Source: Actinomycetes bacterium (GTDB taxonomy: Bacteria > Actinomycetota > Thermoleophilia > Gaiellales > Gaiellaceae). From it: a stretch of DNA of 22,692 bases. Made by a program: the position numbers and the translations under genes. The DNA is taken from contig JAUXJK010000004.1 in NCBI GenBank assembly GCA_030624785.1, positions 1-22,692 of the forward strand, written 5' to 3'. The notes under the pieces were generated by a model, which worked only from the letters and a program-made list of their open reading frames with translations, did no database searches and was not told the origin of the DNA. Of this stretch, positions 1 to 6,985 are shown piece after piece (the stretch's first letter is position 1; every line of letters begins with the position of its first letter).

Positions 1-934
1 TAAATCTCCATTGGAGCTCCTCCCGTACATCGGTCCGCCGCATGAGGAGGTCTCGCACCATGAGCTGAAGATCCTCGAAATCAACGGCTGATTCCCGCCG
101 TTTAGCGTCTGCGTACATCTCGTCGAACTGGTGCAGAAGCTCGCCGAGCAGCCCACGATCGCGACCGGCAACGGCTTCAAGCGCGCGCGTCTGCACCTCG
201 GCGACGGCCCCGGCAACACTCGAGTGTTTGAGCAGCTCCGACGGCACGTGCTCCTCAATTTCGAGCAGCGAATCGGGCGGAGCATTCCCGTCAAGCAGCT
301 GAATGATCGACGCGCCGCTCTCCTCACTCGCCGCCGGCGCGTGCTCACTGATCGCATCTCTGAGTTGATCGAGCGCAAGCTCGAGCGTGGAGGGGTCGCT
401 CTTTCCGAGCTCGAGGGGCCAGCCAGCCGAACGCAATCGCCCATGAACGGCCGTGAGCATCGAGCGTAGCCCGGCTGAGCTATACGTCGAGAGCAGCTCC
501 ACTCGTTCGAGCAGGCGGTCGGCGCAAAACCCCTCGAGGGCGGTCGAGAAGGCTTCGGCGCGCAGAACCTTTGCCTGACTCTCATCGAGCACGCGAAACC
601 GTGGATCAAGCTCCGCGGCAACCGCATGGGAACGCAGCACGCGCGAACAGAAACCGTGAATCGTCGAGATCCAGGCCGAGTCGAGATCCTGCGCGAGGTC
701 GTGCCGCCCGAGCTCGTCGAACCGCGCGCGCACTCGCGAGCGCAGCTCACCCGCTGCTCGCTCGGTGTACGTGATCACGAGAATCGAATCGACGTCGACG
801 CCGCGCTCTAGGACAGCCTTGGTGAAGCGCTCGACCAGTACGGTCGTCTTGCCCGTCCCGGCCCCCGCCGACACGAAGACGACGCCGCCCTCTTCGATTG
901 CTGCAACCTGTTGCGGACTCGGGGCAACCGTCAT
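1..934 (-). CDS. AddA/RecB-like UvrD-family helicase, truncated by window edge
   Basis: Superfamily 1A helicase of the UvrD/AddA/RecB group, expected to unwind DNA at double-strand breaks with the AddB-like partner encoded just upstream. Only the first 311 residues are present; the C-terminal part lies beyond base 1. Visible are a Q-motif region (PSPQQVAAIE, residues 5-14), a perfect Walker A (GAGTGKT, 24-30), motif Ia (ITYTERAAGELRSR), the ISTIHGFCSRVLRSHA segment typical of AddA/RecB, and a DFEDLQ motif near residue 290, the usual spot ahead of the Walker B region. The ATG at 934-932 overlaps the TGA of the AddB-like gene in ATGA, so the pair is probably translationally coupled. The family is clear. 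Whether it is AddA proper with a C-terminal nuclease, or a PcrA/UvrD type, cannot be decided without the missing part. Confidence 0.9.
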   Translation of the reverse strand, partial: MTVAPSPQQVAAIEEGGVVFVSAGAGTGKTTVLVERFTKAVLERGVDVDSILVITYTERAAGELRSRVRARFDELGRHDLAQDLDSAWISTIHGFCSRVLRSHAVAAELDPRFRVLDESQAKVLRAEAFSTALEGFCADRLLERVELLSTYSSAGLRSMLTAVHGRLRSAGWPLELGKSDPSTLELALDQLRDAISEHAPAASEESGASIIQLLDGNAPPDSLLEIEEHVPSELLKHSSVAGAVAEVQTRALEAVAGRDRGLLGELLHQFDEMYADAKRRESAVDFEDLQLMVRDLLMRRTDVREELQWRF

Positions 935-3885
935 GGCCGCTCGATTCGACACATCGACCAGCGATCGCACCAGCTTGGACAACCGTCACGAGGATCGTGT
1001 CGAACGCTTCCCTCGCGAATGCGAGATACGGCTGCCCGAGCCCGATCTGCGGCTCCATCGACGATTGCCCAGAACTCGTCGTCGACGAGATAGTCCCGTG
1101 ACGAGAGTCCGGGAACCAGGTCGTCCTTGTGATCCGCTCGCAACAGCCCGCGCGCTTCTCGTTCTCCTGATAACGAGCGATAGAGACCCGCAACGGGCTC
1201 GATTCCAAGAAGATCTCGGAGCGCAAGCACGTAGAGCGGAATCTGCAGTCGCCCATCGGCTTCGATTCGTGCCGCCGTGTGAGCTCGCCCCGACTTGTAG
1301 TCGTGCACCATTCCGTATGCAGAGAAGGGGTCAACGTCGATGCGATCGATCTTTCCGGACACCGAGAAGTCTCCGAGCTGCAGGCCTCGCTGAAGCTCCG
1401 CTGGCGCTCGATCGCTCCCGAAAGCAACCTCAAATCGTCTCGGCACGAGCGGCAGGCCAAGCGCGACGTCACTTCGGACGAACTGCTCGAGATCTCGCCG
1501 AAGGCCGCTCTCGAGTTCAAGTCGCTCGAGCTCCGATAGGTCAATGCGCGACTGCCCGGAGAGCGCATCGCTCACACACTCGAGCAGGAACACGATGGCT
1601 TCCTCCAGCCGCTCCGCAGGCACCTGATCGACACCAAGCTGCTTCGGAAGGCCAGCGTAGAAGCGATACAGAGCCTGGTGGGCAATGCTCCCGCGGAGGC
1701 GGGCATCGACCTTCGCATCGATCTCTCGCGGGCTCAGGCAGCGATCGATGAACCAGAGCGAGGAGCAGTCGCCGAACAGCTCCAGATCGGTCACAGAGAA
1801 CGTCGACTGCTCGCGAAAGCGCGCGAGGGCCGCATCTGAGCGAATCTCGGTCGATCGGTCAAACGCCGTGAGCGCGCGGTCGATTCGGCGCGCCCACCCC
1901 TTGGTTGCGGCGAGCGCTCGTGCGGCCGGAGGATCGTCGCGCGCGACGGCGGCGATCGAACGTAGTTGTTCGCGCAACGTCGGCGCACGTTCGATGGGCC
2001 ACGACAAGGCCGACAGCGGCCTTCTCTGAGTCGCGGCTTCAATCTCACGCTGAGGGAATAGGACGCGCACGTCGTCCCAGAAGGGACTCGGCTCAAGTGG
2101 TCGCCCGTCATCGGTGGCAGCCTCACGGGCCAGGACCAACCTGTTGCGCGCGCGTGTACAGACGCTGTAGAAGAGATAGCGCTCCCAGGCAAGCGGATCG
2201 GGTCTGCTGAGACGCCGCCGAGGCATAGCCTCTTCGAGCTCGCGACGTCGCGCCTCGCCCAGCAACGGATCGTCGACAGAGCGCCGAGGGAACGCTCCCT
2301 CCTCCATCCCAAGCACGACCACGGCATCAGCTCGACGCGTTCGGGCACGCAGCAGGTCGATAACGGCGATCCGATCTGGATCGTTGCGCACTCCGCGCAG
2401 TCGTGCCCGCTCGAGCGCCGCCACGACATCGCGCGCTTCCACCGTCCCTCCGAGCGCCGACCATCCCTCGAGATCGTCGAGCGTCCGGGTCAATGTCTGC
2501 TGCGCGGCAATGTCTCGCTCGAGCGCCACGCTCGCGACGGGATGGGACGTGTCGGAAGCGACGCTGAGCATGTAGGCCGATAGAACGCGCGCTGCGTCAA
2601 CGGGCCCGCCAGCCTCGCGGAGCACGTCCAACGCTTCGACGGAGCTTCCGAGGTGATGGATCGTCTGTTCCTCCACCCGCTCTCGCTGGCGGATCATGCG
2701 CCCGCGTAGGCGTCCCTCAACGAAATCAACCCGCGCGCGGGCCAGGCCGGAGTAGCGCGAGCGCAGGAAGCCGAAGAGATCGCCCCGCGATCCTTCAAGC
2801 CACTCGTATCGCAGGAGTCGAACCAGCGCTCGGCCAAGCGGCGTACTCGAGAACCGCTCCCCCTGTTCGATCGCAAACGGCAGATCGAATGCGCGAAACA
2901 CGAACTCGAGCGGCCGCCGCACGCGTTCGACATCCGGGCAGACGACGGCAATACGGCCTGGTTCGACGCCCTGCTCGAGCAGCTGACCGAGCTCAGCGGC
3001 CACCAGCTCGAGCACAGCCCGGGTGCCAGCTGCCTCCAGCAAGCCGATCGCGCCGTCGATCGGAGGAGCACCCTGACTAAGACTCGGGGCGCTTCCTGCC
3101 TCGCCCAGCTCAACCGGATCCTCGAACAGCCGCCGCTCGACGTGTGCCAGAGCGGCCTTCTGGCCCCATTCGCTCGGTTGGAGCCGTTCGGCGTTGTCGC
3201 GACTCAGATTCGCCAGATCGCCGGCCATGCGTCCGAGGGCTGCGAATGCTCTGCGTCCGGGCTCATAGGGCAGGGACACCGTCACGTCCGTCCGAGCTGC
3301 GAGCGCCTCGAGCAGACCCCACTGAGCGCCGGTGAGATCCTCGAACCCGTATGCGAACACCGGGGCACCGTCCCACGCTGCCCGATCGCTCTGGAGGCGA
3401 TCCACCGCGTCCCCCTGCAGCTGTGAACGGTCGGTGATTCCTAGCTGGCTCAGTCGCTCACGATACGCCTGCTGAATGGCGGCGAGCGGCGTGGACAACT
3501 CAGCTGGCTCAACGTGAGCAGTCTCAATATCGGCCAGCGTCGCCCCAAGGGGGTCGAGCAACCCGTCGTGACGCGCCGAGGCGGCGTACTCCCCGAGGTC
3601 GGTGCGCCGAAGCGTCTCGCGAAGCAGCAGACGTTGCTGCGCATCACTCAGCTGTCGTGAGCGCGCGCCAGGCGGCGCCACGAGCGAGAACAGGTCGTCG
3701 AACGTCCCGATCCACCCACCGAACATGCAAGGAACGCGCCCGAGTAACTCGTGCTCGGCGGATTCCACGTCTCGCCGATTCGGCACGACGAGATGCGCAT
3801 TGACCTCGAGGGATTCGACGAACAGATCAAGGAGGCGCTCCACCTTCCCGGCGTTTGCGGGTCCGAGAAGTAGCCGAAGCGGCAC
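931..3885 (-). CDS. AddB-like PD-(D/E)XK nuclease/helicase subunit
   Basis: A 984-residue protein resembling the AddB subunit of AddAB-type helicase-nucleases, which resect double-strand breaks for recombination. The N-terminus has a Walker A-like GPANAGKV, lacking the Ser/Thr after Lys. The middle resembles an inactivated UvrD helicase core (RTRRADAVVVLGMEEGAFP, near the family's motif with LLGMNDGVFP). The C-terminus is a RecB-type nuclease: GSIAHQ, GKIDRID (844-850), HDYKSG (861-866, D862 and K864) and QIPLY (881-885). Cysteines C707, C969, C973 and C979 could form the AddB-type 4Fe-4S staple, although the spacing is C-x3-C-x5-C where I recall C-x2-C-x5-C. The chosen start is GTG, six bases after a TACGAT -10-like box; no Shine-Dalgarno is seen. 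It overlaps the downstream helicase by four bases. Assignment to AddB rather than a generic RecB-like nuclease rests on size and the partner gene. Confidence 0.88.
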   Translation of the reverse strand: MPLRLLLGPANAGKVERLLDLFVESLEVNAHLVVPNRRDVESAEHELLGRVPCMFGGWIGTFDDLFSLVAPPGARSRQLSDAQQRLLLRETLRRTDLGEYAASARHDGLLDPLGATLADIETAHVEPAELSTPLAAIQQAYRERLSQLGITDRSQLQGDAVDRLQSDRAAWDGAPVFAYGFEDLTGAQWGLLEALAARTDVTVSLPYEPGRRAFAALGRMAGDLANLSRDNAERLQPSEWGQKAALAHVERRLFEDPVELGEAGSAPSLSQGAPPIDGAIGLLEAAGTRAVLELVAAELGQLLEQGVEPGRIAVVCPDVERVRRPLEFVFRAFDLPFAIEQGERFSSTPLGRALVRLLRYEWLEGSRGDLFGFLRSRYSGLARARVDFVEGRLRGRMIRQRERVEEQTIHHLGSSVEALDVLREAGGPVDAARVLSAYMLSVASDTSHPVASVALERDIAAQQTLTRTLDDLEGWSALGGTVEARDVVAALERARLRGVRNDPDRIAVIDLLRARTRRADAVVVLGMEEGAFPRRSVDDPLLGEARRRELEEAMPRRRLSRPDPLAWERYLFYSVCTRARNRLVLAREAATDDGRPLEPSPFWDDVRVLFPQREIEAATQRRPLSALSWPIERAPTLREQLRSIAAVARDDPPAARALAATKGWARRIDRALTAFDRSTEIRSDAALARFREQSTFSVTDLELFGDCSSLWFIDRCLSPREIDAKVDARLRGSIAHQALYRFYAGLPKQLGVDQVPAERLEEAIVFLLECVSDALSGQSRIDLSELERLELESGLRRDLEQFVRSDVALGLPLVPRRFEVAFGSDRAPAELQRGLQLGDFSVSGKIDRIDVDPFSAYGMVHDYKSGRAHTAARIEADGRLQIPLYVLALRDLLGIEPVAGLYRSLSGEREARGLLRADHKDDLVPGLSSRDYLVDDEFWAIVDGAADRARAAVSRIREGSVRHDPRDGCPSWCDRWSMCRIERP

Positions 3886-3891
3886 TGCGCC

Positions 3892-3897
3892 ATCGTA
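3892..3897 (-). promoter_or_regulatory. -10-like element (TACGAT) for the addB-addA pair
   Basis: TACGAT fits the actinobacterial TANNNT -10 pattern and ends six bases before the GTG start at 3885, placing the expected transcript start at or within a base of the start codon. No clear -35 box was found. The position matches several other genes in the window. Confidence 0.45.
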
Positions 3898-3985
3898 GCG
3901 CCGGTGTGACGACCTCGGTGTGTCACGACGTCACTAAGAGCGCCACCGGGCGAGTCATGCGCCGTGGATTCGCCCCCAAAAATCC

Positions 3986-4177
3986 CTACGCGGTCGTTTT
4001 CGGGCGGCCTCGGCGTGCGACTGCTCTGCCGGGCATCTTCGTCGAACAGTCGTCGCAGAGGTCGGCTTGTCTTGCCCCTCGGCGGGCATCACTGTAGGTA
4101 AGGCGCAACGTCGCGCCTTTTGTCTCCTCGATTTCAGTCTCACACATGTCACAGACAAGAATCGTCCGTCGCGCCAA
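3986..4177 (-). CDS. Small Cys4 (zinc-ribbon-like) protein with AT-hook-like tail
   Basis: A 63-residue basic protein of unknown function. It has two CxxC knuckles (C9/C12 in CDMC and C41/C44 in CDDC), which could bind one zinc, and a C-terminal ARRGRPK (54-60) that contains the GRP core of an AT-hook DNA-binding motif. The start is TTG, chosen because a perfect AGGAGG sits five bases upstream; no ATG or GTG fits. Much longer overlapping frames on both strands lack any such signal. It lies downstream of the coiled-coil gene (4327-4587) and upstream of addB, on the same strand but separated by 149 and 100 bases. DNA binding is inferred from the motif alone. I recall similar small hypothetical proteins in actinobacteria but cannot name a family. 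Confidence 0.75.
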   Translation of the reverse strand: MARRTILVCDMCETEIEETKGATLRLTYSDARRGARQADLCDDCSTKMPGRAVARRGRPKTTA

Positions 4178-4182
4178 AATGT

Positions 4183-4188
4183 CCTCCT
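4183..4188 (-). promoter_or_regulatory. Consensus Shine-Dalgarno deciding a TTG start
   Basis: On the minus strand AGGAGG is followed by a five-base spacer (ACATT) and TTG at 4177-4175. It is one of the few full-consensus ribosome sites in the window and fixes the start of the small Cys4 gene. Confidence 0.75.
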
Positions 4189-4215
4189 GAGTTTGTGTTG
4201 CGTACGTGCCAACCT

Positions 4216-4232
4216 CGGGGAAATTGTCCCCG
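4216..4232. other. Small hairpin in the leader of the Cys4 gene
   Basis: CGGGGA and TCCCCG form a 6-bp stem around a 5-base loop, about 38 bases upstream of the TTG start at 4177. It could be part of a 5' leader structure or an operator. It has no T-run, so it does not look like a terminator. The function is unknown. Confidence 0.35.
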
Positions 4233-4326
4233 TAGCGAGACCCGAACGTATCACGTAGCCAATCTCAATGATTCGCCACAATATTCCGATCCGATTACGG
4301 CCGACTGAGCCGTATTCACGGATCGT

Positions 4327-4587
4327 CTAGGCGGACTTGCGCGTACGTATGTCTCGATTGAAACGCTCTTCAGCGCGAGCACTCCGAATTATCGACTCTC
4401 TCGGCCCCGACCGAACGTGGGCCTTGGCCGAACGTAGCTCGACCCAGAGAGCCGCGATCCGCTCGTCGAGACCACGGGCCTGCTCTACAAGGCGCACCGC
4501 ATCTCCAGGCGACGTGGATCGACGCAGCTTGCGTCGTGCCTCGGCCGCCTCGTCGAGCTCTTTCCGTATCTGTGCAATTGCTCTCAC
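4327..4587 (-). CDS. Small charged protein, predicted coiled coil, unknown function
   Basis: An 86-residue protein rich in Arg, Glu and Ala with no membrane segment, signal peptide or cysteine. Heptad-like patterns in residues 3-22 and 31-60 (LVEQARGLDERIAALWVEL) suggest one or two helices that could form a coiled coil, joined by a short STSPGD turn. The start is GTG at 4587, supported by AAGGTGA about eight bases upstream; the first in-frame ATG lies too late to keep the helix. The C-terminus is basic (RDIRTRKSA). It diverges from the isocitrate dehydrogenase-like gene at 4714 and shares its strand with the Cys4 protein downstream. No family is recognised. Coding status rests on the clean start signal and a composition unlike a shadow frame. 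Confidence 0.65.
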   Translation of the reverse strand: MRAIAQIRKELDEAAEARRKLRRSTSPGDAVRLVEQARGLDERIAALWVELRSAKAHVRSGPRESIIRSARAEERFNRDIRTRKSA

Positions 4588-4699
4588 GTAAGTGTCACCT
4601 TCTCGTCACTCAGTCGAAATCGTCGCCTTACACAGCTATCAACGACCGAACGTCCAGAGACATTCCGTAGCTCACGCGCTCGTGCCTCATCGCGCGCCC

Positions 4700-4705
4700 T
4701 AGACT
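4700..4705 (+). promoter_or_regulatory. -10-like element (TAGACT) for the isocitrate dehydrogenase-like gene
   Basis: TAGACT (TANNNT) ends eight bases before the ATG at 4714. The bases between (GACTCCTC) hold no Shine-Dalgarno, so a leaderless or nearly leaderless mRNA is likely. No convincing -35 was found. Confidence 0.45.
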
Positions 4706-4713
4706 GACTCCTC

Positions 4714-5796
4714 ATGCAGTCCAACAACATCGTTGTGCTCGAAGGTGACGAGACCGGGCAAGAGCTGTTGGAGGAGGCGCTACGTGTGCTTGCGGCCGAT
4801 GTCATCGGTCTCGACCTCAGTTTTCCCCGCTTTGATCTGTCGCTTGAGAACCGCCGCGCAACCAGCAATCAGGTCGTCCACGACGCCGCCTCGGCCATCG
4901 TCGAGCACGGCGTCGGCCTGAAGGCCGCCACCGTCACGCCCGAAGAGGCCAACGACGTGGGTACGCCCAACCGAATTCTCCGTGAGGAGATGGGTGGACA
5001 TGTGATTGTCCGCACCGGTAGGCGCATTCCAGGCGTGACCCCGATGGGCGGCGCCCACTCCCCCATCACGGTCGTCCGCATGGCAGTTGGCGACGCGTAC
5101 GGCGCCAAGGAGTGGCGCGAAGGCAGCGGTGCGAACGAGGTTGCATTTCGCACCGCACGGATCGAGAGAAGCGTCTGCACGGCAGTCGCCGAGTTCGCAT
5201 TCCGCCAGGCCGAACGGACGAACGCGAAGGTGTTCGGAGGACCGAAGTACACCGTCTCGCCCGTCTACGAGGGGATGCTGAAGGAAGAGATGGACGCGGC
5301 CGCCGAGCGGCACCCGGAGGTCGAGTATGAGCCGCAGCTGATCGACGCGACGTTCGCCCTCCTTCTCTCTACGGGCGGCGAGAGTCTCGTGATCCCGGCG
5401 CTCAACCGTGACGGAGACATCCTTAGCGACCTCGTGCTCCCGCTTTTTGGCTCCATCGCGTGCTCGGAGTCACTCGTCGTCGCGATCAACCCCGACTATT
5501 CGGCACGGGCGATTATGGCCGAGGCGGCACACGGGACGGCGCCCGGCCTGTTCGGCAAGAACGTGGCGAACCCACTGGCGATGATCCTGGCAGAAGCCGC
5601 GCTCCTGTCCCATATGGACAGCGACGAGTCGCGTGACGCGGGCCGTGCGATACGCGAGTCGTGCCTCGAGACCGTCTCGGCCGGAACCCGCACTGCCGAT
5701 CTCGGCGGGCACAGCTCCACCTCTGAGTTCACGGACGCTGTGATCGAGCGCGTTGGCACCAAACTTGATGCCTGGTCTGCGCTCGGCGTCGTCTAG
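4714..5796 (+). CDS. Isocitrate/isopropylmalate dehydrogenase family, probably isocitrate dehydrogenase
   Basis: A 360-residue member of the metal-dependent beta-decarboxylating dehydrogenases; it probably oxidises isocitrate to 2-oxoglutarate in the TCA cycle. It aligns by eye with eukaryotic-type NADP IDH. ATVTPEEA corresponds to ATITPDE, T84-P-N86 plus R90 to the substrate loop SPNGTIR, R100 to R109, R122 and Y129 (RMAVGDAYG) to human R132 and Y139, K178 (GPKYT) to catalytic K212, and D211, D235 and D239 (LID; DGDILSD) to the metal aspartates. AEAAHGTAPG is the conserved coenzyme-side loop. It is about 50 residues shorter than human IDH1, and His133 is replaced by Met. The alternative is another acid dehydrogenase of the family, such as LeuB or homoisocitrate dehydrogenase. 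Its stop codon overlaps that of the converging ferredoxin gene. Confidence 0.85.
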   Translation: MQSNNIVVLEGDETGQELLEEALRVLAADVIGLDLSFPRFDLSLENRRATSNQVVHDAASAIVEHGVGLKAATVTPEEANDVGTPNRILREEMGGHVIVRTGRRIPGVTPMGGAHSPITVVRMAVGDAYGAKEWREGSGANEVAFRTARIERSVCTAVAEFAFRQAERTNAKVFGGPKYTVSPVYEGMLKEEMDAAAERHPEVEYEPQLIDATFALLLSTGGESLVIPALNRDGDILSDLVLPLFGSIACSESLVVAINPDYSARAIMAEAAHGTAPGLFGKNVANPLAMILAEAALLSHMDSDESRDAGRAIRESCLETVSAGTRTADLGGHSSTSEFTDAVIERVGTKLDAWSALGVV

Positions 5797-6098
5797 TCGA
5801 TCGGTTCGTTCTTGACGTCGTGCTCGGTGGCGTACGCATCGACCAGAGGGTTGATCTCCTCGGTCTTGTCAGGGTAGGCGTAGTTGATCTTGACGAACGG
5901 CGTCCACTTCTCGGGCAACGCGTCTTCCGGGAAGATGGCCTCGACAGGGCATTCAGGCTCGCAGGCTCCGCAATCGATGCACTCAATCGGATCGATAACA
6001 AGTATCCGCCCGAACTCGTGGATGCAGTCGACTGGGCACACGTCGACACACGAACGATCCTGAATATCAATACATGGCTCGGCGATGATGTAGGTCAT
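5793..6098 (-). CDS. fdxA: 7Fe ferredoxin (3Fe-4S/4Fe-4S), FdxA type
   Basis: A 101-residue small electron carrier of the cytoplasm. The N-terminal half has the classical 7Fe pattern: C9 and C17 with VCPVDCI form the 3Fe-4S site plus one ligand of the second cluster, and ECIDCGACEPECPVEAI supplies the 4Fe-4S motif CxxCxxCxxxCP. The C-terminal part (WTPFVKINYAYPD, then acidic) matches the extension seen in actinobacterial FdxA proteins. The ATG at 6098 lies seven bases after a TAACAT -10-like box, with no Shine-Dalgarno. The gene converges with the isocitrate dehydrogenase-like gene, sharing a CTAG at the stops. A role as acceptor for a 2-oxoacid oxidoreductase or a P450 is possible but not shown by the neighbours. 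Confidence 0.95.
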   Translation of the reverse strand: MTYIIAEPCIDIQDRSCVDVCPVDCIHEFGRILVIDPIECIDCGACEPECPVEAIFPEDALPEKWTPFVKINYAYPDKTEEINPLVDAYATEHDVKNEPID

Positions 6099-6105
6099 GG
6101 CGGGA

Positions 6106-6111
6106 ATGTTA
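6106..6111 (-). promoter_or_regulatory. -10-like element (TAACAT) for the ferredoxin gene
   Basis: TAACAT ends seven bases before the ATG at 6098, and the spacer TCCCGCC contains no ribosome site. The predicted transcript begins at the start codon. No -35 match was found. Confidence 0.45.
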
Positions 6112-6176
6112 GCCGTCGGGCCGAGTTCAGTGGGGGCAAGCCGGCTCGCAAGTTCGTGAGAAATGGCACGATTGCG

Positions 6177-6509
6177 CTAGTCAGAGTTACGTTCTGAGCC
6201 GCTGGCCGCTTGGAGTAGTTCGACCACGAGTTCTGGCGCGCGCTGGCTGATCACCGATCGGATCACGACTCTGTCGAAACCGGCCTGATGGGCGGCGCGC
6301 AGGCCCTCAGTGTTCGTGTGATTCGTAAAACCGAGCATCGGCATCGGCGCTAGCTCACTCACCACCGCTGCGGGATCGACACGCCCGACGTCAACGATCG
6401 CAAGATCGGCTCCGTCTGGGACCGTGACGAACTCGTGCGCACCACCAAGCTGTGCCTCCAGCTTGGCGCGAAAGAAGAGTTCGACATCACGTACGAGGAT
6501 CGAGGCCAT
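6177..6509 (-). CDS. Degenerate response-regulator receiver-like protein
   Basis: A 110-residue single-domain protein with the alternating beta/alpha pattern of a CheY-like receiver. Strand 1 is ASILVRDVE with one acidic residue (D8) where receivers usually have two. Strand 3 is ADLAIVDVG with D40 at the phospho-acceptor position. Strand 4 is PMLGFTNHTN with T62 at the conserved Thr/Ser, and strand 5 is FDRVVIRS with Arg where the invariant Lys should be. These changes suggest a pseudo-receiver that may not be phosphorylated normally. No output domain is present. It starts 11 bases after the CcmH-like stop, so it is probably co-transcribed with the ccmG-ccmH-like pair. The assignment is by pattern only; a generic Rossmann-like fold is the alternative. 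Confidence 0.6.
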   Translation of the reverse strand: MASILVRDVELFFRAKLEAQLGGAHEFVTVPDGADLAIVDVGRVDPAAVVSELAPMPMLGFTNHTNTEGLRAAHQAGFDRVVIRSVISQRAPELVVELLQAASGSERNSD

Positions 6510-6520
6510 TCGTCGTGAGA

Positions 6521-6985
6521 CTAGTCGAGCCGTGCCAACTCGTCGTCGATCCGACGCTGGATCGCTGGATCGACCACAGCCGATTCCCCGGCGGACTCAA
6601 CCGCCAGCCCGCGCGAGCGGAACCACCTGCGCAGGATCATGAAAACGATCGCGCCGGCGGCCACAATCGCCACGAGCGGCAGCACCCACACGATCAGATT
6701 GAACCCGCTTTTCCTCGGCGCCGCGAGGATCCGTTCGCCGAACTGCGCAACGAGCTTGTCCTTGATCTGGGTCTCGGTATCACCCGCATCGATCCGCTCG
6801 ACGATAAATACGCGAATCCGATCCGCGATCGGCGCGTGCGAGAGCTCGAGCGTCGAGTTGCAGGTGGGACACATCACCTTCTTTTCGAGGTCGAGCAGCG
6901 TCGGATTGTCCTCCGAAGCGCCAGCAACAGACGGCACCAGGAGCACGGCAATGACTCCGGCAAGGGCCAGGAGAATGCGAATCAT
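6521..6985 (-). CDS. ccmH: CcmH/NrfF-type cytochrome c maturation protein
   Basis: A 154-residue exported, membrane-anchored protein of the CcmH family, which in cytochrome c maturation keeps apocytochrome CXXCH cysteines reduced for haem ligation. Residues 1-23 form a signal peptide or anchor. The redox motif is M38-C39-P-T-C42, where the family usually reads RCxxC. It is followed by the three-helix region ADRIRVFIVERIDAGDTETQ and by QFGERILAAP, close to the family's YGxxVLxxP. A second membrane segment spans about residues 95-117, followed by a basic stretch and a short cytoplasmic tail. The ATG overlaps the TGA of the upstream thioredoxin gene (ATGA). CcmF and the other system I genes are not in the window. 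Confidence 0.88.
   Translation of the reverse strand: MIRILLALAGVIAVLLVPSVAGASEDNPTLLDLEKKVMCPTCNSTLELSHAPIADRIRVFIVERIDAGDTETQIKDKLVAQFGERILAAPRKSGFNLIVWVLPLVAIVAAGAIVFMILRRWFRSRGLAVESAGESAVVDPAIQRRIDDELARLD

Noticed and set aside
765..1751. A 328-codon plus-strand open frame and several others opposite the AddA/AddB-like genes.
   Set aside because: They are antisense to genes with clear domain motifs, have Arg/Ser-rich low-information translations typical of high-GC shadow frames, and lack start signals.
4296..4314. TACGGC/GCCGTA 6-bp hairpin downstream of the coiled-coil gene as an intrinsic terminator.
   Set aside because: No T-run follows on either strand and the stem is short. It may be chance.
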